Origin: Acidobacteriota bacterium
GTDB taxonomy: Bacteria; Acidobacteriota; Vicinamibacteria; Vicinamibacterales; 2-12-FULL-66-21
Assembly (NCBI GenBank): GCA_013697225.1
Contig: JACCXG010000284.1
Coordinates: 1-6,094 of the forward strand
Direction: 5' to 3'
Length of the DNA stretch: 6,094 nt
A model generated the notes under the pieces. It was not told the DNA's origin and did not search any database. It was given only the letters and a program-made list of their open reading frames with translations. Of this stretch, positions 5,731 to 6,094 are shown one piece after another. Within the stretch, counting starts at the first letter, position 1; the number at the start of each line of letters is the position of its first letter. Made by a program: the position numbers and the translations under genes.

Positions 5731-6094
5731 GTGAATACACGCGCTCTCATTCTGTCTGCACTGGTTCTCGTCTCCGCCTCAGCCTGCAAGAAGACTCCCG
5801 CCGCGGATAGCACGGCCACCTCACAGCCGGCTGCGACAACCGAGGCCCCCGCCCCCCCGAAGCCGATGCCGGCGGAGCTGCCGGACGTGCTGGCACGCGT
5901 CAACGGACAACCGGTGACCAAGACCGACTTCGAACGCCTCGTCGGCAACATCGAAGCAGGCCGGGGCCCGATTCCGGCGGACAGGCGCGACGAGATCCTC
6001 CGCGCGGCACTGGACCAGCTGATTACTTACACCGTGATGAAGCAGGAGGTCAGCTCCCGCAAGCTCGAGGTCAGCGAGGCCGAAGTGAACTCGC
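5731..6094 (+). CDS. SurA/PrsA-like exported chaperone or peptidyl-prolyl isomerase, N-terminal part
   Basis: Only the first 121 codons lie in the window; the frame is open at the edge. Residues 1-18 form a signal peptide (MNTRALILSALVLVSASA) followed by C19. SASAC is a weak lipobox, so lipid attachment at C19 is probable but not certain; A-S-A could also be a signal peptidase I site. Residues 20-49 are an Ala/Pro/Thr-rich, probably disordered linker. From residue ~53, VLARVNGQPVTKTDFERLV is the typical opening of a SurA N-terminal chaperone domain. The helical segment RRDEILRAALDQLITYTVMKQEV and then KLEVSEAEVN fit the same family. A parvulin (PpiC) isomerase domain would be expected downstream, beyond the window, so enzymatic activity cannot be confirmed. 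Such proteins help exported and outer-membrane proteins fold. The gene follows the PBP gene on the same strand. Confidence 0.83.
   Translation, partial: MNTRALILSALVLVSASACKKTPAADSTATSQPAATTEAPAPPKPMPAELPDVLARVNGQPVTKTDFERLVGNIEAGRGPIPADRRDEILRAALDQLITYTVMKQEVSSRKLEVSEAEVNS

Overview
This GC-rich window carries three cell-envelope genes. No mobile element, CRISPR array, tRNA or rRNA is visible. The large TonB-dependent receptor with an N-terminal carboxypeptidase-regulatory-like domain, the PBP1b-type penicillin-binding protein with a UB2H domain, and the 7-base GTTGGGC/CCCAACG-type intergenic repeats together suggest a Gram-negative bacterium, most likely an Acidobacteriota member (Vicinamibacteria-like). 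That assignment is inference from gene style and base composition; there is no phylogenetic marker in the window.

Layout. Bases 1-230 hold no gene. They contain short CTCCGTG repeats and then a striking 7-base-periodic inverted repeat (127-224) that begins 6 bases beyond the 3' end of the first gene. Bases 231-3125 (minus strand) encode a complete 964-residue outer-membrane TonB-dependent receptor. Bases 3126-3295 are a divergent intergenic region with candidate back-to-back promoters that share the same ~30 bases. Bases 3296-5614 (plus strand) encode a complete 772-residue bifunctional peptidoglycan synthase, with both the glycosyltransferase and transpeptidase active sites intact. A 116-base gap follows, holding a symmetric nested hairpin (5638-5670) and a possible -10 box. 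From 5731 to the window edge runs the 5' part of a SurA/PrsA-like exported, probably lipid-anchored chaperone or peptidyl-prolyl isomerase gene.

How they fit together. All three products work in the envelope: import across the outer membrane, peptidoglycan synthesis at the inner membrane, and folding of exported proteins. The PBP and the chaperone gene share a strand and may be co-transcribed or separately expressed, depending on what the hairpin does. The coding genes look ordinary for their families. The parts worth a second look are the non-coding structures (the 7-mer inverted repeat with its G-quadruplex potential, the overlapping divergent promoters and the nested hairpin), a tiny upstream reading frame that ends exactly on the PBP start codon, and the adjacency of a PBP1b and a PrsA-like foldase. 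I see no convincing novel multi-gene system here.
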